Positions 1 to 7,802 of a stretch of DNA of 25,384 nt are shown one piece after another (position 1 is the stretch's first letter; every line of letters starts with the position of its first letter). Origin of the DNA: CAZISM01 sp964541895 (lineage in GTDB: Bacteria > Zhuqueibacterota > Zhuqueibacteria > Residuimicrobiales > Residuimicrobiaceae); assembly GCA_964541895.1 (NCBI GenBank), contig CAZISM010000079.1, positions 1 through 25,384 on the forward strand, written 5' to 3'. Position numbers and translations under genes: made by a program. The notes below the pieces were generated by a model. It was not told where the DNA came from. It saw only the letters and a program-made list of their open reading frames with translations, and did not search any database.

Positions 1-494
1 CGGACCTGGGTACGGATTATCTGGACTCTTTTCTCATCCATTGCGTCACCACAGCCGACTGGCCGCAGCAATGTGGCCGGATGATGGAAGATCTGGAAAA
101 AGCCAAGGCCAGGGGGTTGATCCGCAGTCACGGCGTCAGCATTCATGGTCTGGCTCCGCTGAAAGCGGCCGCGTCGGTACAGTGGATCGATATCGCCCTG
201 GTGCGGGTCAATCACAACGGCCATCACATGGATGGAACCACCGGCAAGTTTGCCGAGCCCGGCGATCACACAGCCGCCATGCCGTTGATCAGGCAATTGG
301 CAAAAAACAAAATGGGACTGGTGGCCATGAAGCTGGTGGGCAACGGTGATTTCGTTTCCGAGGAGGATCGTGAAGCGGCTATCCGTTTTGTCATGAAGGA
401 AAAACATCTCCATGCCGCGGTCATGGGGTTCAAATCCACGCAGGAAATAGACGAGGCGATTGCAAGAATCAACCGCGCCCTGGGCGCGGCCTAG
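1..494 (+). CDS. Aldo/keto reductase, C-terminal part (5' end outside window)
   Basis: The frame is open from base 3 and ends at TAG 492-494, leaving about 163 residues of a protein that would normally be about 300 or more. The visible start reads DLGTDYLDSFLIHC, which matches the strand of the AKR barrel that carries the catalytic histidine (LIHC). The following helix (MMEDLEKAKARGLIRSHGVS) and the VMGFKSTQEIDEAI stretch near the C-terminus are typical of AKR proteins, which reduce aldehydes or ketones with NAD(P)H. The Tyr and Lys of the catalytic tetrad and the N-terminal half are outside the window, so substrate and any Tat signal or Fe-S domain cannot be judged. It lies 146 bases before the symporter gene on the same strand; a shared transcript is possible but not shown. 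Confidence 0.85.
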   Translation, partial: DLGTDYLDSFLIHCVTTADWPQQCGRMMEDLEKAKARGLIRSHGVSIHGLAPLKAAASVQWIDIALVRVNHNGHHMDGTTGKFAEPGDHTAAMPLIRQLAKNKMGLVAMKLVGNGDFVSEEDREAAIRFVMKEKHLHAAVMGFKSTQEIDEAIARINRALGAA

Positions 495-640
495 GCCGGC
501 AGCGTGGAAACGTTTTCGCTTATGGCCCGGCTCAATCCGGTCGTAACCAGAGCCGCTTTTTGAATCGTGACGTCGGCATTGCGGCTGCAAAAAAACAACC
601 TGTCACTGAAGTAACGGCGTAACATGAGAGGATATCCGCC

Positions 641-2599
641 ATGAGCTATCTGGGTGCCTGGGATTATGCGGTATTTGTATTTTATTTTGCCGTGCTGATC
701 GGTATCGGGGTGTACTTTCGTAAAAAAGCGGCGACCGACCTGGAACACTATTTTCTCGCCGGTCGCAACATGCCGTGGTGGGCGCTGGGATTGTCTCAGA
801 TGAGTTTCTGGTTTGATATGACCGGGACCATGATCATCACTTCGTTTCTGTTTTTGCTGGGACCGCGGGGCATTTATGTGGAATTCCGCGGCGGAGCCGG
901 TCTCGTGCTGGTCTTTCTCATGCTTTGGGTCGGCAAATGGCATCGTCGCTCCGGCGTCATCACCGCGGCCGAGTGGATGATCTATCGTTTCGGCAAAGAC
1001 GGCTGGGCCCATTTTGCCCGCCTGATGTCGGTCGCCGCCAACGTGATTCTGAATCTGGGATTGCTGGCCTATTCGTTCAAGGGTGCCGGGCTGTTTTTAT
1101 CCATGTTCCTGCCGTTCTCGCCCTTTGTCTGTGCACTGATCATGATGGTGATCACCGCCTTGTATACCATTGAATCGGGTTTTTATGGCGTCATTTTTAC
1201 GGATATGTTCCAGTCGTTCTGTATCTGGGTGGGCGTGGGATTTGTGGTGGCTGTGGCCGTGGCGAAAATCAGCGGTCACGGCGATATTGCTGCGCTGGCG
1301 GCCAGCGTCACCGGCGACCCGAACTGGCTGAGCTCGCTGCCCTCCTGGCACGTCAACATGCCGGCCGGCTATGAGGATTACAACTGGCTGTTCATGTTGA
1401 TGATCTTTTATTTTGTCAAGACCATCGTGCAGGGCACGGGGTCAGGCGCTGATCCGCGTTTTTTTGGTGCGCGCAGCGATCGCGATTGCGGTCTGCTCAG
1501 TTTTCTCGCCGGCTGGACGTTCATGCTGCGCTGGCCGCTGATGATCAGTTTCGCCGTGCTGGGGCTGTTTCTGGTGCAGGGTTTGTTCCCTGATCAGGCC
1601 GTGATCAGCCAGGCGACGACGCTGATCAAGAGCCACGCCGGCGCAGTGGCGCCTAATGAGTGGCCGGAGCTGATCGCCCGCATTGCCAATCATCCCCACT
1701 CTTTTCCGGCGCCGCTCATCGAGGGTTTGACCAACCTGCTGGGATCGGACTGGTCCTCCAAACTCGGCCTGCTCAGCTATCATGGCACCGTCGATCCGGA
1801 GCGGATCCTGCCGGGTGTGCTGCTGTTCATTATTCCGGCCGGGTTGCGCGGTTTGATCCTGGTCGCTTTGATGGCGGCCGCCATGTCGACCTTTAACGCC
1901 ATCATCAATTCGTCCACCGGATTCCTGACGCGGGATCTGTATCAGGGGTATCTGCGGCCCAAGGCCGGTAACAAGGAGCTTATCTACGTCAGCTATGCCT
2001 TTGGTGCCTTGATCAACGTGTTGGGATTTCTCATGGCTTATTCGACCAAGAGCATCAACGATATCTGGGGCTGGATCACCATGGGTCTGGTGGGCGGCGT
2101 TACCGTGCCCACGGTGTTGCGATTGTACTGGTGGCGGTTCAACGCCGGCGGCTTTGCCATCGGCACGCTGGTCGGCCTGGTCGCCGCGCTCCTGCAGCGG
2201 TTTTTTCTGCCCACCATGCCTGAATGGCAGCAGTTTGTCTATATCATCTGTATTGGTACTTTGGGCAGCATCCTCGGCACCTACATCACCCCGCCGACGC
2301 AGCAAAGCGTGCTGGAGCATTTTTATCGCACCACGCGACCGTTCGGATTGTGGAAGCCGCTGGCCTATGTTCTTTCAGGTGAAGAAACCGTCGCCATGAG
2401 AACGGAACACCGCTATGATCTGATCTCGGTGCCCATTGCGCTATGCTGGCAATTTTGCATTCTGATGCTGCCGATGCAGTTGATCGTGGGTGAGTACCGT
2501 GCGGCGGCGATCACCGCAGGATTTCTGCTGGCGGCGCTGGTGGGTCTATATTTTACCTGGTACACCAAGCTGCCGCCACGGGAAGAGCCGGTGCGATAG
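641..2599 (+). CDS. Sodium/solute symporter (SSS family) permease
   Basis: A 652-residue, strongly hydrophobic protein with about 13-14 predicted membrane helices. The N-terminus (WDYAVFVFYFAVLIGIGVYF, then LEHYFLAGRNMPWW) is the classic SSS start. The segment AAMSTFNAIINSSTGFLTRD, with Ser416-Thr417, is the conserved helix that supplies hydroxyls to the second sodium site in this family. It probably imports a small organic solute such as a sugar or acid with Na+; the substrate cannot be read from the sequence. ATG 641 is preceded by a purine-rich GAGAGGA about nine bases upstream. The family is sure, the substrate unknown. The gene converges on the - strand membrane protein gene with only eight bases between stops, and I see no hairpin terminator there. 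Confidence 0.92.
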   Translation: MSYLGAWDYAVFVFYFAVLIGIGVYFRKKAATDLEHYFLAGRNMPWWALGLSQMSFWFDMTGTMIITSFLFLLGPRGIYVEFRGGAGLVLVFLMLWVGKWHRRSGVITAAEWMIYRFGKDGWAHFARLMSVAANVILNLGLLAYSFKGAGLFLSMFLPFSPFVCALIMMVITALYTIESGFYGVIFTDMFQSFCIWVGVGFVVAVAVAKISGHGDIAALAASVTGDPNWLSSLPSWHVNMPAGYEDYNWLFMLMIFYFVKTIVQGTGSGADPRFFGARSDRDCGLLSFLAGWTFMLRWPLMISFAVLGLFLVQGLFPDQAVISQATTLIKSHAGAVAPNEWPELIARIANHPHSFPAPLIEGLTNLLGSDWSSKLGLLSYHGTVDPERILPGVLLFIIPAGLRGLILVALMAAAMSTFNAIINSSTGFLTRDLYQGYLRPKAGNKELIYVSYAFGALINVLGFLMAYSTKSINDIWGWITMGLVGGVTVPTVLRLYWWRFNAGGFAIGTLVGLVAALLQRFFLPTMPEWQQFVYIICIGTLGSILGTYITPPTQQSVLEHFYRTTRPFGLWKPLAYVLSGEETVAMRTEHRYDLISVPIALCWQFCILMLPMQLIVGEYRAAAITAGFLLAALVGLYFTWYTKLPPREEPVR

Positions 2600-2607
2600 G
2601 CCTGTTC

Positions 2608-3123
2608 TTATCGTACTATTTTTTTCAGGGCCACGCGACCGGCCACATACAGCACAACCGCTGCGATAAAGAGCGACATGGGATTGAACCAGGCGATCGC
2701 CACGATTCGGAGCTTGAACAACAGGAAAAAAGCGGCGAAAATAATGGTAAGAAAAAACGCCAGGCCGCTGACACGATCGAACCCCGGCACCATTTGAAAG
2801 TCTATCAGCCTGGAGAACAGGTAGAGGGAAAGAAGCATCCAGACAGGCGGAAAGAAATAAAAAACCGGCACGGTCATCAGGTTGGTCGGCGTCAACAGCA
2901 GCAGGTAGGCCAGGATCAGGCAGTAGAACATGCCGGGCAACGTGGTGATGAATATGGGGGCGCTCATGAAGCGATACGCGGCCAGCGGCCGGTTTGCTTT
3001 CAGCAGCAGGTAGCAGATCAGCAGGCTGAACAGCGTGATCAGAACCATGGCTACTCCCAGCAACTGCCACTGCCCGGCCAGAGACAGGAGCACGTCTTCC
3101 AGTGTTTCGGGTTTTCTTGCCAT
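2608..3123 (-). CDS. Small five-helix membrane protein of unknown function
   Basis: A 171-residue protein starting MARKPETLEDVLLSLAGQWQ. I do not recognise the family. A short charged N-terminus is followed by about five hydrophobic segments: roughly residues 17-38, 50-75, 80-102, 112-130 and 135-160, ending in a basic tail (VALKKIVR). The frame is open further upstream to 3279, but ATG at 3121-3123 is chosen because AAAAGGAG lies just before it and because a good promoter (-10 at 3251-3256, -35 at 3274-3279) leaves the upstream start outside the transcript. It stands alone between the symporter gene and the gene-poor region. It could be an accessory to the symporter or unrelated; no catalytic motif is visible. 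Confidence 0.75.
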   Translation of the reverse strand: MARKPETLEDVLLSLAGQWQLLGVAMVLITLFSLLICYLLLKANRPLAAYRFMSAPIFITTLPGMFYCLILAYLLLLTPTNLMTVPVFYFFPPVWMLLSLYLFSRLIDFQMVPGFDRVSGLAFFLTIIFAAFFLLFKLRIVAIAWFNPMSLFIAAVVLYVAGRVALKKIVR

Positions 3124-3250
3124 CGCGTTCTCCTTTTGCAATGATGTGACGAGCCGATGGGCCGTCGCTCTTTTCGGCCGAGCGGAGGCGCCCCCTGAAT
3201 CATATGCTTTAGCGAGCCGTGCCGGTCTATTCGCCCTGCCGATGCGACGC

Positions 3251-3279
3251 AATATTGTTATTTCATAGACAAAAGTCAA
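3251..3279 (-). promoter_or_regulatory. Sigma-70-type promoter for the - strand membrane protein gene
   Basis: On the - strand the sequence is TTGACT (3279-3274), 17 bases, AATATT (3256-3251): five of six and four of six matches to consensus with ideal spacing. Transcription would begin near 3244, giving a leader of about 120 bases before ATG 3123. This argues against the longer reading that would start inside the promoter at 3279. Confidence 0.55.
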
Positions 3280-3450
3280 GCAGATCCTGCGCAGGGGGAG
3301 CCGTCCAGGTTTGCGCCATTTTGCTCAAGCTTTGACCTGGTTCCCAAATCCTGCGTTTGGATCAATCTGCAGTTGGAGGGGTTTTATGAAATAAAGAGTC
3401 TTCAAACAGTAGATATCCGCGCCGGCCGGTGGTCCGGCGACAAAGCGGCC

Positions 3451-3493
3451 AATGTAGAAGACGACCGGCGCCGGGATCCGTGCTACATTTTTT
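3451..3493 (+). terminator. Rho-independent terminator-like hairpin with no obvious gene in front
   Basis: AATGTAG (3451-3457) pairs with CTACATT (3483-3489), and the loop contains a self-complementary CCGGCGCCGG (3465-3474). A run of six T (3488-3493) follows in the + direction only. The form fits an intrinsic terminator. No + strand gene lies between 2600 and it, so it would either stop a short untranslated RNA made from about 3300 onward, or be a leftover of a lost gene. Confidence 0.4.
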
Positions 3494-3819
3494 ATGTTCA
3501 AGTGTAATTTTGCTTGATTTTATATGCAAGGTTGATTAAGTTTCGAAACAATAGGGCGTCAGGCAGGAGTTGAGGTAATCGAACAGACCACATCAGTGGG
3601 AACCACACCTTTCGTGATACGCGTAATGCCGACACACCCTTCTGCCACCCTTGTCTCTCTTTGTCGCGCGTAATCTATTTCACCTTTTTTTCTGATCTGC
3701 GACCCAATCCAGCCGGCGATCAGGCTGGAAACAGGAAAATGACTGACACCGCGCATCCAGGATGGCTGATCTTTCGTCTGCGAATCAACGGGATATAAAT
3801 CTCACGTGATACTGCTCCC

Positions 3820-4034
3820 ATGACAGCGAACAGCAAAAGATCGAGCCGGAGAATCGTCTTGTCAGCGGCGATAACGCTGGCGATCCTTTGCGGCATTAAG
3901 CGGGCTGTAGCCGAACCGGTTCGCGTGCGGATTCTCAATTTTTTATTGTAAATGATACGGTAAATGTGTATACTAGTCCGCTCGATGGTATCAGATCCGG
4001 ACTCGAGGACAAACCACAACCCGTTCGATTTTGA
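3820..4034 (+). pseudogene. Broken or frameshifted reading frame of a small secreted protein (tentative)
   Basis: ATG 3820 opens a 43-codon frame whose N-terminus looks like a signal peptide: basic residues with a twin arginine (SKRSSRRIVLSAA), a hydrophobic core (ITLAILCGI) and an Ala-x-Ala-like end (AVAEP). It stops at TAA 3949-3951. The -1 frame continues across the stop as IVNDTVNVYTSPLDGIRSGL and then EDKPQPVRF to TGA 4032-4034. The switch falls on T TTT TTA (3939-3945), six bases before the stop, a classic slippery heptamer and also a mutation hot spot. There is no clear ribosome site. The ending resembles linkers found before type IX secretion sorting tails, but this is a guess. It may be a decayed gene, a sequencing error or chance. 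Confidence 0.25.
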
Positions 4035-4282
4035 TTGATTCAGCAGCCCTTGTAACTAATTGTGCGAGATGTAATTAACCAAGCCTCCTCAGCCCCTGCA
4101 TTCCTTTATCTCGCTCTGCCTTAACACGGCGTTCTTTCCATGTTTCATCCGTTATTTGGATTTTTGCGGAGAAGCGTCTCTGTCCTGTTTTGCTTATTTA
4201 ACGAAAACGTAATCATATTTTACGCAGCGAACAACGTATGTGTGTACAGTATGTCAAAAGAAAGTGACAAAATCCTGTCTGT

Positions 4283-4440
4283 TTGACTTGCGGCATCATT
4301 CTGCATTAATTATCTCATAGACTCAAAAAGCAACAGGGGTGGACATTGGCATTGCCTTCAGGGCGGCATAATGACCTTCTCAAAATGAAAGCGATCATGC
4401 AATTCATCTTGTGTAAGGCAGAGGTGCAACTTTATATAAA
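4283..4440 (+). promoter_or_regulatory. Promoter region of the exopolysaccharide operon (three candidates)
   Basis: Three sigma-70-like pairs precede the wza-like gene: TTGACT 4283-4288 with ATTAAT 4305-4310 (16-base spacer), TTGGCA 4346-4351 with CATAAT 4367-4372 (15-base spacer), and TTGTGT 4409-4414 with TATATA 4433-4438 (18-base spacer). The first has the best -35; the last lies nearest the gene and would give a leader of about 100 bases. A palindrome TGTCA-N8-TGACA (4252-4269) sits just upstream of the first, and AGGTGC (4422-4427) just upstream of the last -10. I cannot say which is used. Confidence 0.4.
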
Positions 4441-4547
4441 CAGTCATTTCACGGGTATGGAGTGACGGGGCGGAGCTACACCTGGTTAAAGATGGCATCG
4501 GCACCTGAGGTGCAGCAGGCGGATAACTAAAAGTATCGGGCTACTCA
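4441..4547 (+). promoter_or_regulatory. Structured leader of the exopolysaccharide operon
   Basis: Between the last promoter candidate and ATG 4548 are two hairpins. One is GTCATTTC (4443-4450) with GGAGTGAC (4459-4466), eight pairs including two G-U. The other is GCACCT-G-AGGTGC (4501-4513). CACCT at 4479-4483 could instead pair with AGGTG 4508-4512, so two folds compete. GGCGGAGCTAC (4469-4479) resembles the ops/JUMPstart element of RfaH-controlled polysaccharide operons (core GGCGGTAGC) with one base missing. The leader matches no riboswitch class I can name. No Shine-Dalgarno sequence is seen before ATG 4548. Confidence 0.35.
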
Positions 4548-5447
4548 ATGAAAGCTTTACACACATCAGCACTGTTGTTGTTGCTGGCCGGCCTTCTGGT
4601 CGGTCAAACCAGGACGATCAGGCCGGGCGATGCGATCGAGATCGTTGTATATGGCCATCAGGAATTAAGTCGCATTGTCAATGTCAGCCCACAAGGCACC
4701 ATTGATTTTCCTTTTCTGCAAAGCTGGCCGGTTAACGGTCTGACACTTGATGATTTGCGGGAGGTCGTGGTCGCCAAGCTGTCACGCTATCTCAATGCTA
4801 CACCGTTGATCACGGTAGGATTTGCCAGAAGCAATACGATAAATATCAGTGTGCTTGGCATGGTACAGAGACCAGGCATTGTGCAGATACCGCTTTATTC
4901 CACTCTGCAGGGGGCCATCAGCGCGGCCGGCAGTTTTGTACCCGGAGCACGGCTCAATGAGGTGGTGGTGATGCGGAATGAGGGGGGCAAAATGGCTTCT
5001 CGAACCTATGATTTGACGCAGTTTCTGCGCAGCAGCGATCTGACGCAGAATCCGATATTGGAAGAAGCGGACGCCGTACTCGTTTCCGGTACACCCTGGC
5101 TCACCAATGTCAAGGTAGTAGGTGCGGTGCGCACGCCGGGTCAGTTTAACGTACACGACGGCGCTACGATTCTGGAAGCGGTCATGCAGGCCGGGGGGCC
5201 GCTGGAGGATGCGGACCTGTCCAAAGTGGTCTATCTCTCTCCGGATGCGCAAAGAAGCATGGAAATGAAGCTGGATCTTAAAAAAGCTATTCAAAACCGC
5301 GATATGTCCGGTTTGCCGGTCGTCAAGCCGGATGATATTATTTTTGTGCCCAAAAAGGTCACCTACTTGCGGCTTGCCCTGAATGCCATCCGGGATGCCA
5401 GCACGATTGCTCTGGCGGTCTATTATGTCTCCAGAATCAAGCAATAG
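4548..5447 (+). CDS. wza: Polysaccharide export protein, Wza/Poly_export-SLBB family
   Basis: A 299-residue protein with an N-terminal signal peptide (hydrophobic to about residue 19, LLLLLAGLLVGQ) and no lipobox cysteine. The Poly_export domain follows immediately (TIRPGDAIEIVVYGHQELSR, about residues 22-90), then two SLBB repeats (SVLGMVQRPGIVQIP and NVKVVGAVRTPGQFNVHDG). A C-terminal stretch with a hydrophobic helix (LRLALNAIRDASTIALAVYY) could be the outer-membrane-spanning helix of the Wza ring. It is shorter than E. coli Wza (about 380 residues), with one SLBB fewer than some relatives. It forms the export channel together with the kinase encoded next. It is the first gene of the glycan operon. 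No ribosome site precedes ATG 4548, so the start rests on the signal peptide. Confidence 0.9.
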   Translation: MKALHTSALLLLLAGLLVGQTRTIRPGDAIEIVVYGHQELSRIVNVSPQGTIDFPFLQSWPVNGLTLDDLREVVVAKLSRYLNATPLITVGFARSNTINISVLGMVQRPGIVQIPLYSTLQGAISAAGSFVPGARLNEVVVMRNEGGKMASRTYDLTQFLRSSDLTQNPILEEADAVLVSGTPWLTNVKVVGAVRTPGQFNVHDGATILEAVMQAGGPLEDADLSKVVYLSPDAQRSMEMKLDLKKAIQNRDMSGLPVVKPDDIIFVPKKVTYLRLALNAIRDASTIALAVYYVSRIKQ

Positions 5448-5492
5448 GACAAACGGCATAGGATTCAGCCCTCTTGTGAGGAGTATTCACCC

Positions 5493-5528
5493 ATGATTGA
5501 ACAACACAGGTGCTATCATGCAAGATGA
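5493..5528 (+). other. Possible 11-codon leader ORF with the strongest ribosome site before wzc
   Basis: GAGGAG (5478-5483) sits nine bases before ATG 5493, ideal for initiation, but that ATG opens only MIEQHRCYHAR and stops at TGA 5526-5528, overlapping the first codons of the kinase gene in another frame. The kinase ATG 5518 has a weaker AGGTG (5508-5512). Translation of the mini-ORF could couple to, or compete with, kinase translation. The alternative is that the same GAGGAG serves the in-frame TTG at 5497, 13 bases away. Confidence 0.3.
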
Positions 5529-7755
5529 AACGGTGTTAACTTCTGAAACTCGTGAATTAAGGCTTTCGGATTATTGGAATATTCTGGTTCGGCGAGCCTG
5601 GATAATAATTATTACGTTTTTGATCATCTTTGTTTCGGTGGCTTTTTATTCGATATCTCAACCTGATGCCTATGAATCGTCGGCCACGTTCATCATTGAT
5701 GCGACGGACATGGGCCTGGGTACGATGTTTGGCGGTCGTTCCCCTCTGCTGGGGCAGCAGCGGCGGCCCATTGAATTTTATCAGGCGCTGATCAAAAGCC
5801 AGCTGTATGTGGATCTGGCGATGCAGGCGGCGCGCACTGACACGGCGTTGCGATCGTTTCATCTCAGCAACGAAATCTTGTATGACCTGTTCAAAAATAA
5901 AGTTCAGCTGCTCACGTCCCCCAAATCCGAGCTGGTCAAGATATCGTATGAATCCGTCGATCCGAAATTGGCTCATCGCGTGGCGGTCATCGCCACTGAG
6001 GCGTTCAGCACGCGCTGTCGTCAGATCGAACTGCAGGAATCCCGCAATGTCCTCAACTTTGTCGAAGATCAGAAAGATATTGCCAAATCCAAACTGGAGG
6101 ATACCGAACGTTCCCTGCAGGAGATCAGCAATTCCAGTAATTTTGTCATCAGCGACGAAGAAGGCGGCCTGCTTAAAAAGCTGATCGAGATGGAAACTCA
6201 GCTCGCCGATATCCAGAGTCAGCGCGAGCTGGCGGAAGCCAACATTGCCGATTATGATCGCCGTTTACGCGAGCTCAAGGCGCCGGAAGTAACCAGTATG
6301 GATGAAAGCGGTGATCCGCAGATCAACCGGTTGCACACGGAGATGGATGCCCTGATTGAAGCTCGCAATAAAATGGTGAACGGAAATTCGACTTCGGGCG
6401 TCAAAGTCGCCGCTTTGGATGAGCAGATCGAAGCCAAGAAGAAGGAATACCTGCAGATATTGCTGGCGGATAACCGTCAAAAGGGCGCCGGTTCGGTTCT
6501 GGATCAGACCATCCTGGATCAGCTGCGGGAAAGCCGCATCAAGGAGGAACTCAATCTATATCTGCTCAAGAATCGGGAGAGCATGTTCCGGCAGTGGGTT
6601 GAGCGCTATCGACAGGAAAATCCCCGTATCGTTGAACGAGCCATTGAAGAATCGCGTATGAAGCGCGGCAAAACCGTTTATGAAAACCTGTATAACATCC
6701 TGTTGGAAAAAGGCGAAGAAGCGCGCATCAAATCTGCGACCGGGTCAGGCGGCATTCGCATCATTGACGAGCCGGTTTTCCCCGAGAGGCCGGTGCCGTC
6801 CAAGGTACCGCATCACCTGGTGTTGGGCTTTGTTCTGGGCCTGGGATTCGGCCTGGGCTTGGCGCTGATCACGGAATATCTGGACAACTCGATTCACAGC
6901 CAGCAAGAGCTGAGCAAAAAACTCGGGCTGGTGGTCGTCGGCAGTGTTCCGGAAATCAACTCCGTCACCCGCTCGATGAATCGAAAACCGCAATCGTTCT
7001 GGCATAAAATCCGGCCACAGCCGCAAATCACAAAAGGGGCTGGTATCAATAAAAACGGTTATCATGACAACCTGTTGTTTGCCCTGCGGCCGCGGGACCC
7101 GATCATTGACGCTTATCGCACGCTTCGTACCAATCTGCAATTTACCAGCGTAGACAGGCCGATTCGCTCCTTGCTCATTACGAGCTCACTTCCCGCCGAG
7201 GGCAAAACGCTGTCGTCAGCCAATCTCGCCATTTCTTTTGCTGAATCCGGCAAAAAGGTGGTTCTGGTGGACGCCGACATGCGCAAACCCAGGCAGCAAG
7301 ACATCTTTGATATTAAAAAATCACCTGGATTGTCCGACTATCTGGTACGGGATCTGAGCCTGGAGCAGGTCTGCTATCCGACCAGATCGGAAAATCTCAA
7401 GGTCGTGCCGTGCGGCACAACGCCGCCCAATCCGGCCGAAATGGTCGGCAGCCAGCGTATGAGCGATTTTATAAATAATACCCAGGAGAAATTCGACCTG
7501 GTGATCATCGACTCACCGCCGGTGCAGATCGTCAGCGACCCCATGCCCCTGGCCGCCATGGTCAGCCATGTTTTGCTGGTGGTCAAGTTCGGCAAAACAC
7601 AATTGCGCGATCTGGAGGAGACGCTGGCCATCCTCAAGCATGTCAAGGCGTCGCTGCTCGGGGTGATTTTTAACGACATCAAAGTCGGTCGCGGCTACGG
7701 CAACCACCACAAATATGAATACTATTACGGCTACTCAAGCTCGAACAAGAAATAG
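5518..7755 (+). CDS. wzc: Wzc-like polysaccharide co-polymerase with tyrosine autokinase domain
   Basis: 745 residues from ATG 5518 (752 if TTG 5497 is used). A Wzz-type region comes first, with a membrane helix (WIIIITFLIIFVSVAFYSIS), then a long charged periplasmic coiled-coil region, and a second helix after a proline-rich stretch (HHLVLGFVLGLGFGLGLALI). The cytoplasmic BY-kinase domain carries Walker A (LPAEGKT, Lys563), Walker A' (VVLVDADMRKPR) and Walker B (LVIIDSPP). The C-terminus is a tyrosine cluster (HHKYEYYYGYSSSNKK), six Tyr in the last 20 residues, the usual autophosphorylation tail. Cycles of phosphorylation control polymer length and export with Wza. No partner phosphatase (Wzb or PHP type) is in the window. 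The start is uncertain; see the leader ORF. Confidence 0.93.
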   Translation: MQDETVLTSETRELRLSDYWNILVRRAWIIIITFLIIFVSVAFYSISQPDAYESSATFIIDATDMGLGTMFGGRSPLLGQQRRPIEFYQALIKSQLYVDLAMQAARTDTALRSFHLSNEILYDLFKNKVQLLTSPKSELVKISYESVDPKLAHRVAVIATEAFSTRCRQIELQESRNVLNFVEDQKDIAKSKLEDTERSLQEISNSSNFVISDEEGGLLKKLIEMETQLADIQSQRELAEANIADYDRRLRELKAPEVTSMDESGDPQINRLHTEMDALIEARNKMVNGNSTSGVKVAALDEQIEAKKKEYLQILLADNRQKGAGSVLDQTILDQLRESRIKEELNLYLLKNRESMFRQWVERYRQENPRIVERAIEESRMKRGKTVYENLYNILLEKGEEARIKSATGSGGIRIIDEPVFPERPVPSKVPHHLVLGFVLGLGFGLGLALITEYLDNSIHSQQELSKKLGLVVVGSVPEINSVTRSMNRKPQSFWHKIRPQPQITKGAGINKNGYHDNLLFALRPRDPIIDAYRTLRTNLQFTSVDRPIRSLLITSSLPAEGKTLSSANLAISFAESGKKVVLVDADMRKPRQQDIFDIKKSPGLSDYLVRDLSLEQVCYPTRSENLKVVPCGTTPPNPAEMVGSQRMSDFINNTQEKFDLVIIDSPPVQIVSDPMPLAAMVSHVLLVVKFGKTQLRDLEETLAILKHVKASLLGVIFNDIKVGRGYGNHHKYEYYYGYSSSNKK

Positions 7756-7802
7756 TCCGTCTCCCGTTTACCTGATATTCTTACCACGCCCATGAAACCA
7801 TA

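Larger units (their letters stand above)
3280..4547. other. Gene-poor region of 1.27 kb between the left flank and the glycan operon
   Basis: No convincing intact gene is present on either strand. Short - strand frames at 3559-3756 and 3720-4019 lack ribosome sites and resemble no family I know. Features I can name are two weak hairpins (CCAGGT 3305-3310 with ACCTGG 3335-3340; CCAAA 3344-3348 with TTTGG 3356-3360), a + strand terminator-like hairpin at 3451-3493, a broken secreted-protein-like frame at 3820-4034, a TGTCA-N8-TGACA palindrome at 4252-4269, and promoter-like sequences from 4283 to 4440. The right half is visibly more AT-rich than the neighbouring genes, as expected for a regulatory region or decayed DNA. 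Confidence 0.6.

Noticed and set aside
1442..2320. 292-codon open frame on the - strand inside the symporter gene
   Set aside because: A shadow of the symporter: rich in Gln, His and Arg with no domain, while the + frame is a clear SSS protein.
2600..2640. Bidirectional terminator between the convergent symporter and membrane protein genes
   Set aside because: The only possible pairing (GGCCTG with CAGGGCC) needs a bulge and puts the T-run in the loop instead of after the stem.
3559..3756. 65-codon open frame on the - strand, and a 45-codon stop-to-stop frame on + in the same place (3536-3673)
   Set aside because: Neither has a ribosome site or family match; the + frame lacks a usable early start codon. 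Could be remnants of lost genes, but nothing supports either.
3720..4019. 99-codon open frame on the - strand in the gene-poor region
   Set aside because: No ribosome site, no recognisable domain, high arginine/isoleucine content typical of chance frames, and it overlaps the + strand signal-peptide-like frame.
4441..4547. c-di-GMP (GEMM-I) riboswitch in the wza leader
   Set aside because: The general layout (hairpin, then a GACG...AGCTA stretch) recalls it, but the conserved GGCAAACC, the GNRA loop and the GACGCAAAGC core are absent.
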